The notes: generated by a model not told the origin, from the sequence alone. A DNA stretch of 64,000 nucleotides from Epiperipatus broadwayi (GCA_028023455.1 JAQFVV010006231.1:4416036-4480035); one strand, 5' to 3'; positions 35,301 through 48,069 are shown, counted from the stretch's first letter. Program-made: numbers and translations.

Positions 35301-36401
35301 TATTATTGTAACTCATGTAATTCATTAGCAAATATTCCTTAAAAAAATAATTTAACAAAAAATAAAAGAAATAAATTTAAATTTATTATACTTATGTTTA
35401 CTTGTTTGTGAAGAAGTTTGACATTGGTGGATGACAAAAAATTTTAATTCTGTAATAGATGTTGCACCATGTTTATAAATCATAAAAAGTGAAGTTGGGA
35501 GGTGCTTAAATACCTTTATTGATTTTTAAAAAATTAATTAAATAAATTAACATATATTTAAATCCATTACCTATCTGCATTAACTAGAAATTTTGCGATA
35601 CGAATTAGTAAAAAAAAAATCATAATAAAAGTTTAAACTTTTTTAGTGTTTTTTAAAAAGAATTAGTCCAATGTAAAAATGACCGATTCATGAAAATTTA
35701 TTTTCCGTTTATATCTTAAAGATAAACATTCAATGTGAAATTGCAAACTCTTTGGTTATATATTTCAAACAGTTGATAATAAATAATAAATTAACTGTTG
35801 TGGCTTTTTATCAATTAATTTTTTTCATAAAAATAATTGTATTCTGAGAGCATATTTTTAAATCAAATTAGAATGATGTAACCTTGTGTGAACATTAAAA
35901 CTGTCACCTTTTATTTTTTTTGGCATTGAACTTTTAGTGTAGACTTGGAAATATTTTGATTGCCAAACAGAAATGCAAAATATATATATAATCATACATC
36001 CTATAAATAAATTAAACTTCTTTATAAAATAATAGGTTATGGCTATAGTACTGTTTAACTTCATTATATTACATAAGTTGCAACTGATAGAAATTGTAAA
36101 AAAATTTTTGCTTTTAAAAATCACTGTATACAAAATTAGGAATTTAACATAATTTAATGTAAGTTTAACTTCTTAAAAAAATGTGTTGTTGTTAAGCTAG
36201 CAAAGCAATCTGTTTTATTTGATATTTCAAATAAAGAAGTAAAATCATCCTTTTTTTTTTGTTTTTGAAAATTACTGTATAAAAAATTGCAAATTTCACA
36301 CAGCTTATAAAATGTGTCATGAATATTAAACTCAGATTTAGTGGGTTGTTTTTTTTTAATTTTTGGCTGATGCAATAATTTAGCAATTTGACATGAAAAA
36401 T

Positions 36402-37744
36402 TTTGGTTGTGTTCTGATCTATCATGTCAGTCGCTTGATGGCATTGATGCTAAGCAAAAACACATTGATATAATATTCCCAGGCCAGCCATTCTACATAA
36501 CTACGATGTCCATAAAATTAAAAAAAATATATATATAAAAATGTAAGCAGACTTTTTAGGATAGTAATTAATCAGAGACTGGCTTTTTGTGTGTGTGTGT
36601 GTGTGTGTGAATCGATAAAAAAAGTACATTACTTTCCAATAGCAAATAATAGTACATTAAAGACTTTTTTTGGACAATAATTCCAACAAAATTTTACAAT
36701 GAAAGCTGACTTTGATCTTTTTGGGACAGTAAGTAATTTGAAAGTAATTAATTAATCAGAGATGAGCTTTGTTTTTGTTTTGTTTTTTACTTTGTGTATC
36801 GGAAAAGTTACGATACTTTTTAAATACAAAATTAAATTACATTTTACTCCCTTTTTTTGGGACAATAATTAATCAATCACTGTGTTTTGGGGGGTAAAAA
36901 TTAAATTATATTGCACTCTTTTTGTGTATGTATCTATAAAATTATGATACTTTTTAATATCAAAGAATAAAAAATATAGTGGAGACTTATTTAGACACTA
37001 GGGCTTGTTTGGTTTTTTTTTATGTATCGGAAAAGTTATGGTAGTTTTTTAAGAAAAACTTAAATCACATTTTTCTATTTTTTGGACAGTAAGTAATCAG
37101 ACACTGCATTTTGAGGTGGGGGGAATTAGATTTGATTGCAATCTATCAAATAAAGTTATTAATAATTATAACAAACTATTATAATAAAATCTGACTCCGG
37201 TGTCTGGCAATTGGCAATTTTTAGAGTTGGAAGCTGCCATCTTCCCTGTCTCGGATGATTTATCATGATATGTTACTTTCATCATGATTTTCAAAATAGT
37301 GCTGTGCCCTGCCTTAAAATCCAATTTGTAATGCTAACACAGTCCTGATGGAACAGTGATGATACTGTTAAAAGTGTTAGAATGTACCAGTAGGTCAGTT
37401 CACATGAAACAAAAAAGATCGACCTGAAAAATTAAATTATTTAGACACGATGCAGTCAACACACCATCACATGGTACTGTAGTGAAAATACACAATCCAG
37501 CATTATGATAAAGTGTATAACACAAGCAACTACAGCATCCAATGAAGGCATTTTTCTGTGCTTTTAGCATAGAAAAAAGCCACAACGGTAGCTGGCAGCT
37601 GAGTAAACTGACTCTTTCTGTGTTTTATCATAGCACGAAGCTATCTGCTTGTCTGCGGTCATGGAAATGGCATATTTCTAGCAATTTAGCTAAAAATAGC
37701 ATCGTCGAGTGACTGACACAATAGATCAGAACACAACTGAAATT
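36402..37744. mobile_element. 1.34-kb TIR element containing a minisatellite
   Basis: The left end GGTTGTGTTCTGATCTATCA with TGTCAGTCGCTTGATGGC is mirrored at the right end, whose reverse complement reads AGTTGTGTTCTGATCTATTG then TGTCAGTCACTCGACG. About 27 of 30 bases pair. The target duplication is unclear. Inside are five to six degenerate repeats (36550-37135) and GC-richer unique sequence (37190-37620). A minus-strand frame at 37400-37585 has no recognisable domain. The superfamily is unknown. Confidence 0.7.
36550..37135 (+). repeat. Degenerate minisatellite inside the TIR element
   Basis: Units begin with versions of TTTTTGGGACAATAATTAAT then CAGACACTG (near 36551, 36663, 36716, 36850, 36985, 37077) and continue with TGTATCGGAAAAGTTATGAT in several. 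Spacing runs from about 50 to 140 bp. A (GT)n microsatellite lies at 36586-36608 within one unit. Confidence 0.7.
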
Positions 37745-38169
37745 TCTATTATGTAAAATTCATTTCATTTAATATTGAAAATAAATTTTTAGCATAGAAT
37801 TATAAATTTTTTTTAGTCTATGATGAAGTTGGAAATTGTATGTAATGTAAAAATTAGTTTAATTTGATGTCAGCTAAAGGTATAACAATCACATTAAAAA
37901 CTACCATAGTTTTTTGTTTCATTTTTTAAATCAATAGAAATAAATTTTTAACATAGAATTTCAAGTTGTTTTTTAATGTGCTTTATGCAACTGAGAATAG
38001 ATATATTATATGTGTTTATATAACATTTCAGATTTTAACTGATTGTTTAACAATTCAACTTTTTTTATTAATATATACATTACAAAAAGTGTAGTTGTAG
38101 CATAAGCATAATTTTGCAAATTCGGCTTGTATTCTAATCATCCCTTTTTTGTGTAATAAATGAGCGTAA

Positions 38170-38545
38170 AGTTCTATATATGAAAGGTCAGAATGATTTA
38201 CAGTCAATATGGGAATGACAACCAAAGTGGCAAACAAGTGCTTTGAACATGCCACTGTTGGATTTTCAATGATATGGATGACTGAAGAGTTGAAAAGTGG
38301 AGAAGATTGAAGCCTGTCCATTAAAGATTGAAGATTTACTATATTAATACAAACTGAACACTGATTATATATATATGTGGAAGATGATGATTTGGACCAA
38401 CTGATGAATACTGGTTCCACACAAATTATGTCTATTGGAAACCACTTATCTTTTTCATGTGTAATTGATCATGTGTATCAGTTATATAAGATGGAGTGGA
38501 TGACTGGAGCTTGAATGTCTGGGTTTAAATCCCTTCTAATAACAT
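38170..38545 (+). repeat. SINE-A copy 4
   Basis: Carries the longer body: GATTTTCAATGATATGGATG, AAGCCTGTCCATTAAAG, GGACCAACTGATGAATACTG and a recognisable B box GGGTTTAAATCCC at 38521-38533, followed by an ATATAT tail. It aligns over its length with 48070-48385. The minus-strand frame 38055-38420 is a by-product. Confidence 0.8.
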
Positions 38546-38616
38546 ATATAATTTATAAACATATTGATCAGTCATTTTTACATAGAAGCAAGTTTGCAAT
38601 TATGTACATAAATTAG

Positions 38617-38795
38617 ATGTGATATGTTGGACTATTTCCATCATCTATGAGTGAATGTTGACTGCACAGAAAATTTTAAACAACTTGTTAGTTATTAACA
38701 AGTTGTTTGCATTTGAAAAGTTTGAATAAAGTTTAAAATTTTCTGTACATTCAACATTCACTCATAGATGGTGGAAATAGTCCAACATATCACAT
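38617..38795. mobile_element. Long-arm foldback MITE, 179 bp
   Basis: A left arm of about 65 bp (starting ATGTGATATGTTGGACTATT) is matched nearly perfectly in inverted orientation by the right arm ending at 38795. The centre holds a second hairpin (CAACTTGTTA / TAACAAGTTG). Nearly the whole element could fold into one hairpin. No clear target duplication was identified. Confidence 0.9.
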
Positions 38796-38799
38796 ATAA

Positions 38800-41395
38800 T
38801 AATATACCATCATCACAATCTTTCAAGCAAATATCTACATAAATGTTTATATATACTTGAAATTTTCATTTATTCTGTTAATTGCTGAAAGTTTTGAGAT
38901 TAACATTTTATTAAAAATATCAAAAATAGAAAAACTTTTTTTTTCACATCTATTTAAAAAATAAGATTTTTATTGTTTCCTCTCAGATAAAAAAAAAAAA
39001 AACAACTATGAAAATAAATAGGAAGTAAATCAGCCATTTTTAAATGTCCTTGAAATTAATAAACTTATTTAAGTGTGATGGGTTTCAATAAAAAAAAACT
39101 TTTTTTATTTTAATTTTTGATGAATATTGTGGAAAGAAATATAACATCTTTTTTTCTGCCAACAATAGCCATAGTTATATGCTTCAGTAATTTAGTTTAT
39201 GATTTAGCATGTTGTAAGTATATTTTATTATTTATGAAAATTTATCCAATGTGAAGTAATAATGACTAACCTATTTGATAATTAAAAAGATAAATTGTAG
39301 TTGGTTGATTAAAAAAAGACAGCAATTGAACTTCATGCTTATAAAAGATGGTGAAAAATTATCTTTATAATTGCAATTACTAAACCAAAATTCATTGATG
39401 AAAGTCATACCATATTACAATCATAATTATCATAATTATCACTTATCAGAACAATTCAGGTTAATCAATTAACTTTTATTCTTTAACTAATAATAGCAAA
39501 ATACTTATTTACCAACCAGTAATGGATTGATATTTAGGTTCTCTATAGGTTAACTATCTAAAAGATAAATTCCAAGCCTATGAACTAAAAAATTTTTTTG
39601 AGTTTCACCCAGCCTGATGCAAATCCTAATAAAATGTGACTTGATGATGATTTTAATTTGTACAAACTTCTATAGATTGATAAGATCTCAAAAATAGATA
39701 TATTGAGATGCATCTGTTTCTACTCATATCACTAACACTGTTGGTTTTTTACAAATTTTGTATTCTACATGAGAATAACCAATTACTTGAAGTGATATTC
39801 CCCCACCCCCTTTTTAATTAGTTATAAAAGTTGTCATTTGCAGTAATTGTAATAGGTTTATGAGCTTTAAGATATAATGAATCATGCACTGGTCTACAGT
39901 GCTCGTGATTTTGTGTTTACATCAGAGGATTTTTTCAATGCAGTTCAAGACTTTTTAAAATATTCAGCGCATTGTTATCCAATGTTGATCACTAAATATA
40001 ATTTCAGATAGAGGATAAAGTTAAATCCAGGATAATCTGAGGTAGCTAAAAATGTTAAAGTGATATGACACAACCTGCACTAAGGTAAAGAAAATATCAT
40101 AAGTATGTGACTTAGTGATGCAATTATAAAAAAGGAAGTATGTTATCACAATTTCTATATTTTCAAATTGTTTAAAAAAATTGAATAACTCTTGTTTGTA
40201 AAGTCATGTGATATTCAAGAAACAGTAGTAGTGAATAAAGTTATAATCCAAGAACGTTCAGTTTTGAGTTCACCATACTTTACATATGATACTAAGATAC
40301 AATTATCAAAATCTAATTTAAAAATATTGGTTTATATTTATATATTTTTTGCTCACTTTTTTTCAATTTCAGAAAAAACTTTTTCAGTTTATTCATTCTG
40401 ATCAATAAATTCCAACCCCCCCCCCCTGAAATGTTAGAAAGTCAGTAGTGATGCTTTAATCAGTATTAAAGTCACCAAATAGGTTACAGATAAAAACAGA
40501 TGATCTATAATAAAATAATTGTCCATATATAAATCATTAAAAGGCAGTCTACTCTAATTTAGTCTAGATATCAAATGTGCATTTAGAATTTGTTGGCCAA
40601 TTTCATAGTAAAAATGGCAATATTATGGAAGAGCAGCAAATGATTGTGCATTTTTATGATCAATAGGATTTCATAATAATTAAATGAAAAAATATTGTTT
40701 GTAGCAGAAATGTGTGTCGAGTTAAAGTTTTTAATATATATATATAGCCATGTGGTTACATTGTTGTGTTAACAATAATAGTTGGCAGCATGCTTCTTAA
40801 GTTTAAAATATTTTAATTAAGAGGAAAATAATATCTAATTTCTCATATATGTTTTATTATTATTCTTATTTTGCTTATTTATTTATTTTAAATATTTTAT
40901 GTACCAAATGATAATATGAAAATTCTAGATAGTTTTGTTTAAATTGTAATGTGAATATTTCAATAGGTGGTATGAATATTTGTAAAAGAGAAAGTATAAA
41001 ATAAGATTAATAATTTATTTTGTTCTCTCTCTTTGTTAATTTTAACTATTTACCAATATTAATTTTACTTTACTAAGAAAAAAATAATTCTCTCTTCAGT
41101 AAATTACTTCATGAATTTTAATTTTAACTTTTAAGAGAAATAAATAAATAATGTTTTAAAAATAAGGAGAAAAAAAATAAAATTATGTTAAATTTTGTTT
41201 TAAATAATTAGAGTTGTTTTTTCTTTTCTATCTCTCTCTAAGAGGAAAAAATCAATGTTTTCAAAATCAGTGTAATTAATCTGATTATTATTATTTTTTT
41301 TGGCAAAAAAACTAATTAAAGATGAATTTTAAAACTGTGATTTTTTTTAATAAAAAAAAGAGAAATATCTAAACAATGTTTTTTTTGTAAAAATA
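38800..41395. other. AT-rich spacer, nothing recognised
   Basis: Contains a poly-C run near 40418. The frame at 40192-40401 has no recognisable domain. Confidence 0.45.
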
Positions 41396-41429
41396 CACCT
41401 AATTGGTCAATAGTTAAATATTGTCATAT

Positions 41430-41700
41430 AGGAGACAGGATTGTGATTGGTTATAAACAGGTTTGTTCCAGAAAGAGGTGTGTGAGCCAATCAGCTTACA
41501 TCAGTGTCTTGTAAGAAGCAAGCATCTCTGACTCAGCTGTTGAAAAGGACAGTCATTCCTATCCAGCTGTTGAAGAGAACAGTCAATTCTAAGCTAGCTT
41601 CTAAAGAAGAAACAAGCAGAAATCTTAACTAAGCTGTTGCAAAGGACAGCAGAAGTCTTAACTAAGCTGTTGAAGAGAATGGTAGAAGTTTTAATTTAAT
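41430..41700 (+). repeat. Tandem repeats of about 33-50 bp downstream of CCAAT boxes
   Basis: AGCTGTTGAAGAGGACAGT-like units recur at about 41537, 41570, 41632 and 41665 with diverged copies between; AAATCTTAACTAAGCTGTTG is the clearest form. Just upstream, GATTGTGATTGGTTATA and GTGAGCCAATCAGC place an ATTGG and a CCAAT 40-50 bp apart. The segment is less AT-rich than its surroundings and could be a transcribed non-coding region or a transposon promoter. No long frame is present. Confidence 0.5.
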
Positions 41701-42540
41701 TGTGTAAAACACACTATGAGTTTATCTATAAGAATGGTTTCTACCATGAAAAGCATGTGATAAGTTTATCTAAAAGCTAAACATAATATATCTCCACATA
41801 ATCTACTTAACTGGAATAAAATATGAAAATGAATATACCTCTGAAGTAATCTGCAATACAAACCTTGTCTTCAACCAAAAACATGCATGTCTCTAGGTGT
41901 TAGCCTGTCCTGGAAATTTTATTGGGAAAAAAGATGGATAAATCCTGTTTGTTAGCCTGAAATATATTGTAAAATGGAAAAAACAACTGTGTAAATTAAC
42001 CTGAAAGTGAAAAGCCTTCAAGAAGAAACCTTACATGGAAAAGCTGAGTATTATAAATGCAAAGAAGGGCTCTCAAAAGAAAGTAAAACTATGGTAAAAA
42101 TGTATTTTTTAATGTGCACATTATATCTAAATTTATAAAGTTTTAAAATTAATTAACAATTTATAATAAATAGTTTTATTAGTATCTTTTTTTAATTGAA
42201 ATGTTTTTTATTCATGTGACTTTTTCTTTTCAAAATTATAGAGAGTTTTTTAGGTAATTTAATTTTTATTAAATTTGACATGTTTTTTTATTTATTCATT
42301 TATTCTTTCTAACCCTTATCCTTAAAATTATTCTAAGGATTAAACTAATTTAACTCTTTATTTTTAATTAAAAACTTTTTTTTCAATTTTACTTATTGAA
42401 AAAAATAACTCAATGATAGAAAAGGTTAATTCAATTAATGAATAAAAATCAAATGGTTAGTTTTTTTTATATGAGACTATATTCCTGATAAAAATGTATA
42501 AATTTAAATTTTCATGTTATCGTGACATTTTTATTAATTT
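41700..42540. other. Spacer downstream of the tandem repeats
   Basis: Moderate complexity to about 42100, where ACTATG/GTAAAAATG offers a weak splice donor, then AT-rich. Nothing further identified. Confidence 0.3.
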
Positions 42541-42544
42541 ATTG

Positions 42545-43769
42545 TTAATCAGTTATTTTATTAAATAATTGTTTTAAAATGTTTCTTTCAATGTAATTAT
42601 CATTTATTTTAAATATATCTGAACCAGTTGTGTAACAAGGAAGTGCAACATAACAAAACATTTCTTTTACATCATCATAATGAATATAACATAAAAGTAT
42701 AACTTTATTGGTAGCAATTGTAGATTCATCTATTTGAATTGCAAACAATGATTTGCTTAGTCTTTGAATTAATTGATCTTTAACATCACTCACTAATTCA
42801 CTAATCTGTGTTGAATAGTACCATTATAAAATGGCAACATTTTTATTTTGTCTTCAGCAACCGTAACTAGCATATCAGAACATCTATTAAACAGGGTTTA
42901 ATTCAGTTACAAGAGTACTGCATTTTACATATAGAAATCCTTAAAGCAACTAAATATGATGCTTTTACAAGAGATGACTAAAATGAATTTTTAAAACAGA
43001 TGTTTGTTTTTCAATTCAGCACTTTTATGTTCAAAATAATCCAGTGGTTTATTTTGTAGATTTGAATGTTTGGTCTAATGACACATTAATTTTACTGGCT
43101 TCATTCATTCATTTGATAAATTTTCTCTGCAAATAATGCATTGAAGTCTGAATAAATTTTCTTCTGACTCAGGCCATGAAATAAAACTAAATTTTAAATT
43201 ATCAGAATTGAATTGATGAACAACAATACATTTTCATTTTGCATGAGGCAAATTATTTTGTGAAGAAATAATATTTTTATTAGTATTAAAAATACTTGGT
43301 TTTTGAACAAGTCTCCAGTAGTTTTTAATGTTTACTTGGTTATTACTCGTTTTTAAAAGGTTAAAATTTATCAAAAAAGTAAATATCAAGTAATTAATAT
43401 ACTTTAACTTATAGTACACACCTATTACATAGTAATTCCTATCATTGCATACCAATGCAATTTTTATCTGCTGGATATGACAAACTATGTAGTACAGTTA
43501 GATTATTTTTGTATATACCAGTCTGCCTCAGAGTATGAAATCCACATATCCAAAATTGTTACTGGACCAGTGTTTTACTATGAGATGATTGATACTAGGA
43601 AATAGAAACTTTTTTGTATCTTTTATTTCTTAGTTTATTTTCTATGAATAAAACATTTAACAAACAGAAGAAAATCTTAGATAATAAAATTTGTCATAAT
43701 TTAAAAGATTATAAAAAAATATGTAATAAATATGAATAAATTTATAAGCTTTTTTGTTGAGAAACACTG
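42545..43769 (-). pseudogene. hAT transposase pseudogene (ZBED5/SCAND3-like) with one terminal repeat
   Basis: On the minus strand, WPESEENLFRLQCIICREKL (about 43180-43120) and TKHSNLQNKPLDYFEHK (about 43070-43020) match the BED-type zinc finger region of hAT transposases of the ZBED5/SCAND3/FAM200 kind. LFAIQIDESTIATNKVILL (about 42755-42695) matches the start of the RNase H-like catalytic core; the D of DES is the first catalytic residue. Frameshifts separate the parts and the rest of the core is missing. At 43769-43756 CAGTGTTTCTCAAC is a typical hAT end at the right distance upstream. No opposite end was found, so the element is truncated at its 3' side near 42545. Confidence 0.85.
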
Positions 43770-44454
43770 ATCTAGGTAACGGACATACAGTTTGGAGTTC
43801 AGTGACTTGTTTCGGTCTATATTATAGATAAACAGAAGAGCATATTTTGCAGATAAAAGAGCTTTATGTAAAGAATATTTATCAGAAGGGCTTTTCTTTT
43901 TACAACAAGAATTGTTTGTCATATCAAGATGAGTATGACGGAAAACATATACACTAATAATATTCTGTTTATAAATAAATAGAGATAAATGTGACAAAGT
44001 AGATCGAAGTTATGTTATCAAATAAATGCCATTTTTAATTTCATATTTAATTTGTTTGAATTTTTATATATATTTTTAACATATTATTGACATTTCCTTA
44101 TCTTTTATTATTGAAAAAAAAAAAAAAAATTATTTTTGTAATTATTTTTATTCTTAGAATTGCAAACTATTAAGAAAGGTGTGGTTAAACACATTAATCT
44201 AAAAACTGCTAATTTTGAAAATTTAAACAGTTATAAAAAATCATTGTGAAAAAAAAAATGAAATAATTGAATGATGAATAATTTTTTTAGAAATGTTATT
44301 AAGATAGTGATGATTTTGAAAATTGTGAGCTTGTGGAGAAAACTATTCTCAAATGTATTACTATTATTTTTTAGATATATATTTGTTTTTGAATTTTTTT
44401 TACTAATATTTATATATTAATGATCCACTGCAAAATAATGGTCATTTTAAATTT

Positions 44455-45130
44455 AATTTTTTTTTTCAATCCAATCCTTAGCTTCTTCTAAATATATCAC
44501 TTTACGAAACTTTCTTATCCATTTTAAATGTTCTCTCTTTCTAGGTATTCTTCAGTTTTTTAGGTTCTAGCTTAAATTTTAATTGTCTCTGTGTGATCAT
44601 CTTTTGTGGTGATATGTTTAGACTAATTTCACTTATATTTTTTCACTGATGTCAGCTTACCTATTTGTCTGTCACCAATGTATTTTTTAGTTCCTCTTAA
44701 ATATATTTATACTTGTGGTCTATAATACCTTTAGAAGTTTTTCATTAAGTAGTCAAGCCTGAGAATCATAAGTAGCTATAATTAGTAATACACACTCATT
44801 AAGAATCTTCTTTTTCATCATATACTTCAATTTTATATAAATTTAATCTATTTCTTCCAAAAGCACTCCATTTAAGATTACTTTTATGATTAATTTTACT
44901 TACTATATTTTCTTCTGTATTAATAATTTGGTCAACATGATTATCAATCTTTATTTTTTGAAAAAATCATTGAAGCACTGAATACTACTTTAGTTTTTTA
45001 GTACTTATCTTTAGTTCTATATTTTTGCTTTCATCTTTTAGTTCTTGTAACATTTTGTCATTCTTAACCCCTTTCTTTTGTTTTTCATTTTAATCCACCA
45101 AATAGTTTTTATAAAATTCCTATAAAAGCT
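44455..45130 (-). pseudogene. LINE reverse transcriptase C-terminal fragment
   Basis: Minus-strand blocks in order: KMLQELKDESKNIELKISTK (about 45060-45000), KIKIDNHVDQIINTEENIV (about 44965-44905), LKWSAFGRNRLNLYKIEV (about 44875-44820) and KMITQRQLKFKLEPKKLK (about 44605-44550). They correspond to the thumb and C-terminal region of the same LINE type as 20886-24660 and 60840-63090. The fragment is truncated on both sides and has stops. An A-rich run lies just beyond its 5' side at 45166-45200. Confidence 0.82.
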
Positions 45131-45399
45131 TTCATAATATTTGTGATCTGAAAATTTAATATCTGAAAAAAAAAACAAAAAAAAAAAAAACAAAAAAATG
45201 TTATAAATGTTAAAAAGAAAAGAGATTATAGGCTAACTAAGAGGAATACAGTTATAATGAGTATAGGAATAGTAACTGATATTAATAATTTATGGTGAAG
45301 CTAAAAAATAATTGATAGTTTTTATATCAGCAGTAAAACATCTCCATATAATAGTGCCACCCAGTGCAAGCCAGAGTAATCCATGAATGCAAGAAGATT

Positions 45400-45511
45400 T
45401 GTGCATATAATCCCTCTGTAGTGCCTACTCATTCAAAATCCCCAGACTAGTTTCTATCTTGTAGCATTCATCAGTGAGGAGCCTTGAAATATAAAAGCAC
45501 AGCACTTAGAA
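45400..45511 (+). repeat. Repeat family D, copy 2
   Basis: AAATCCCCAGACTAGTTTCT, then CATTCATCAGTGAGGAGCC and AAAGCACAGCACTTA. Compare 32191-32340. Read on the minus strand it has GATGAATG followed by GAAAC, the same tail arrangement as families B and C. A hAT element is inserted at its end. Confidence 0.55.
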
Positions 45512-46015
45512 CAGTGTTCTTCAGCCCTTGATCCGTGGACCGATGCCGGGCCGCAGAACTTTTTTACAGGTTCGCAGGTAGACTGGCAGAATAATAAGAG
45601 TTTAAACTTTTAATTAATATAAACAATTTTTATTTATTTTTTCATCTCATTTTTACCCAATTAAAAAAAAGGAACAGGACAAAAACAAAATATAATCAAT
45701 CATACATAAATTAATTTGTTTTTCTAATTATCACAGATGTTTAGGGGGGGGGGGTAGAATTAAATTTTTTATTACTTTTCTAAAAAAATTCAAAAGTAAA
45801 AAAAAAAGTTTTTTATTATGCAAATTCCATACATATATATATAACTGCATTTTGTATCCTTAACATTGTTGTTTTGATCAGTTGTAACAATTATGATCAT
45901 ATAAGGATACAGAGTTTACATCTTTAAGAAAATTTATCTATAGACTTCTGCCAGTCCGCGAAACCTTATCCTTATTTTTACCAGGCCGCAGGTGTGAAAA
46001 GGTTGAAGATCACTG
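45512..46015. mobile_element. Non-autonomous hAT element, 504 bp
   Basis: The left end CAGTGTTCTTCAGCC and right end reverse complement CAGTGATCTTCAACC agree at 13 of 15 bases. Flanks ACTTAGAA (45504-45511) and ACTTAGAG (46016-46023) are an 8-bp duplication with one mismatch. Subterminal blocks CCGTGGACCGATGCCGGGCC and CCAGTCCGCGAAACC are GC-rich, the centre AT-rich. No transposase is present. The ends resemble the single end of the transposase-bearing copy at 43769, so that family may have supplied the enzyme (inference). Confidence 0.92.
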
Positions 46016-46575
46016 ACTTAGAGCATAGGGAATAGTGATCATATGTTTACTTTTTATATCCTTGGGTCATTTCATCAGCAATAATGAATCTATCAGACAA
46101 GATTCATTACACATATACTGAGTAGTTTGCACTTGGAAGCTAAAATCACAGCATTCCATTGGCATCATGAAAGATGACCACCAAAAGAGAAAAATATGAC
46201 TTAAAGAACAAAATTACTCTAAATTTGTCAAAGTTAAAGGGTGTCAACAGGATGTATGCAGCCGACTAAAATCAGGGAGGGGGTATAAAAAGCAAATACA
46301 TCATGCATCTTAGATCTTCATCTTTTAAAGAAAACAGTTTACTATAAAATTGACTTTCCTATGAAGTCATAAAAATTGTGCCAAGCTACTCTCACCAGCA
46401 TTTTGAATCATTATAATATGTTAGAGTAGAGAAGGTTCATTTGCCGATGTTTTTTTCTCCCTGAAGTTTTAGAATGCTGAGAGTGAAGCCATTGCCTACC
46501 TAAATCTTTGAACCCAGACTATCTACAAGCTCTGATAAGAAAGTATAACAGATCCCTTCCACAACAACAAAAACC

Positions 46576-46707
46576 ATGCCTGGTAATCTACACAGTGTTA
46601 TAATTGAACAGTTCAACTTGTTGGTAAGAGACTTTTTTCGTAACTTAAAAGTTATCACTTTCTTGAACGATAATGATATCAAATGCTGTGTTGTGTCAGA
46701 TTATTAA
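46576..46707 (+). CDS. Doubtful small open frame
   Basis: A 43-codon plus-strand frame starts MPGNLHSVIIEQFNLLVRDF and ends IKCCVVSDY. A good donor-like TTG/GTAAGAGAC lies inside it (46624), and an acceptor-like CCCTGAAGTTTTAG lies upstream (46472), so the true structure could be a spliced exon. The antisense frame 46500-46682 is also open. No family is recognised; chance remains likely. Confidence 0.15.
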   Translation: MPGNLHSVIIEQFNLLVRDFFRNLKVITFLNDNDIKCCVVSDY

Positions 46708-47469
46708 AAAAAAAAATTTTAATCTTAAAAACAGTAATGTTTAAATAGCTATTTAAATGTATTTGTTTTTATACTGTTATCCTCTATTTAGTTTTTAAAA
46801 TAATTATAGCTTAATAAATCATAGGAATATAATTTGCATTGTTGTTTATTTAAGTTTGTTAATCAATAGGATAAAATTATTTAAGTTCAACAATTATTAT
46901 TTTACCAAATAACTGCTGGTGCTGTATTAAAAAGTACAATCCTCCAGGTGTAGCAAATATTTTTATAATAGTAAGTAATAAAGATAGGGGGAATAGGCCA
47001 GCGGATTCTTATATAGAATCCTGGTGCTTTCAAATAAATTAAAAGCTGGTTCTGTCCTCAACTATTATTCAAGTTTAGTTATGTCAAGCAAGGTTGGATG
47101 ACAAGTAAAAGTAATTGTGTTTGATAAAATTACCTGATGTATTTTAATGAAGGAATTATCAAAGCAAACGTAATTTGGTCACCAAATACGAAGAACATAA
47201 ATTGTATAAACTCTAAGATACCGATGGATGGTACAATAGAATTAATTTGTTCTGGTGCTCAGAATATATATTTATTTAAGTTTTATTTGTTTATGTATAT
47301 AAAAATGGAAAAAATAAATTAAAATAGCCTTAATTTTATACGTATAAATATATGTATTTATAAAAATGTTTGCATTTTATTCTCACAGTACCAAAACCTG
47401 TCTAAAGACTGTTTACTTTATTTTAAACTTCCACAATATAACCACACTGTGTTGTTGGTACAAGAGAGA

Positions 47470-47600
47470 TCTCCAAAAAAAATGGCCACCAGACATTTAA
47501 TTGTATTTAATAATTGGCCAATTAATCGGTATTGATCGACAATGCATGGCCAATTAATCAGTAATTGGTCATTTTGCTTATTGGTACAATCCTAATTTGT
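47470..47600 (-). mobile_element. Possible hAT end fragment
   Basis: On the minus strand, TTAGGATTGTACCAATAAGC followed by repeated TGGCCAATTA / CCGATTAAT motifs resembles the ends of hAT elements that start TAGGGNTG and carry multiple CCGAT-type subterminal motifs. Only one end is visible. Confidence 0.3.
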
Positions 47601-48069
47601 GCACCATTGCAAAAGTAATTTGTATTTGATGTGAATGCTACTGATTATCAATGAAGTTTGCTTGTAATTATCACTCTTAGTTCTATTTGTCTTCATGTTT
47701 TATATTTAATATCATATCATACACTTTCAAATGCATCTTTAAGATGTTTGCACTAATAATATGATAATTAAAAGACATATGAAGATAGCCTATCTGCTTT
47801 CAGATTCTAAACTGATTTCTTTTTCTTTACAATTATCAGTACATAGTCGACCCAGTTGAGCCATCCAAAATTTGTTTAATCAATAAAATCTTAGCTAATA
47901 GCAAGAGGGTAAAATAAAATTGGAAATATATCATATTTGTTCTCATCATCTGGCTTTTCATAAATCTGGATGCTGTGACTTTTTTTAACCATTTGTTTTT
48001 AGTAAGCTCTTAGAAAACTTTGGCTTGATAGTAACTTACTTAAATGCTATTTTACTTTAATATAAACGA

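Noticed and set aside
43701-43997. 98-codon minus-strand frame
   Set aside because: It spans the hAT terminus and flanking AT-rich DNA and has no recognisable domain; it is unlikely to be coding.
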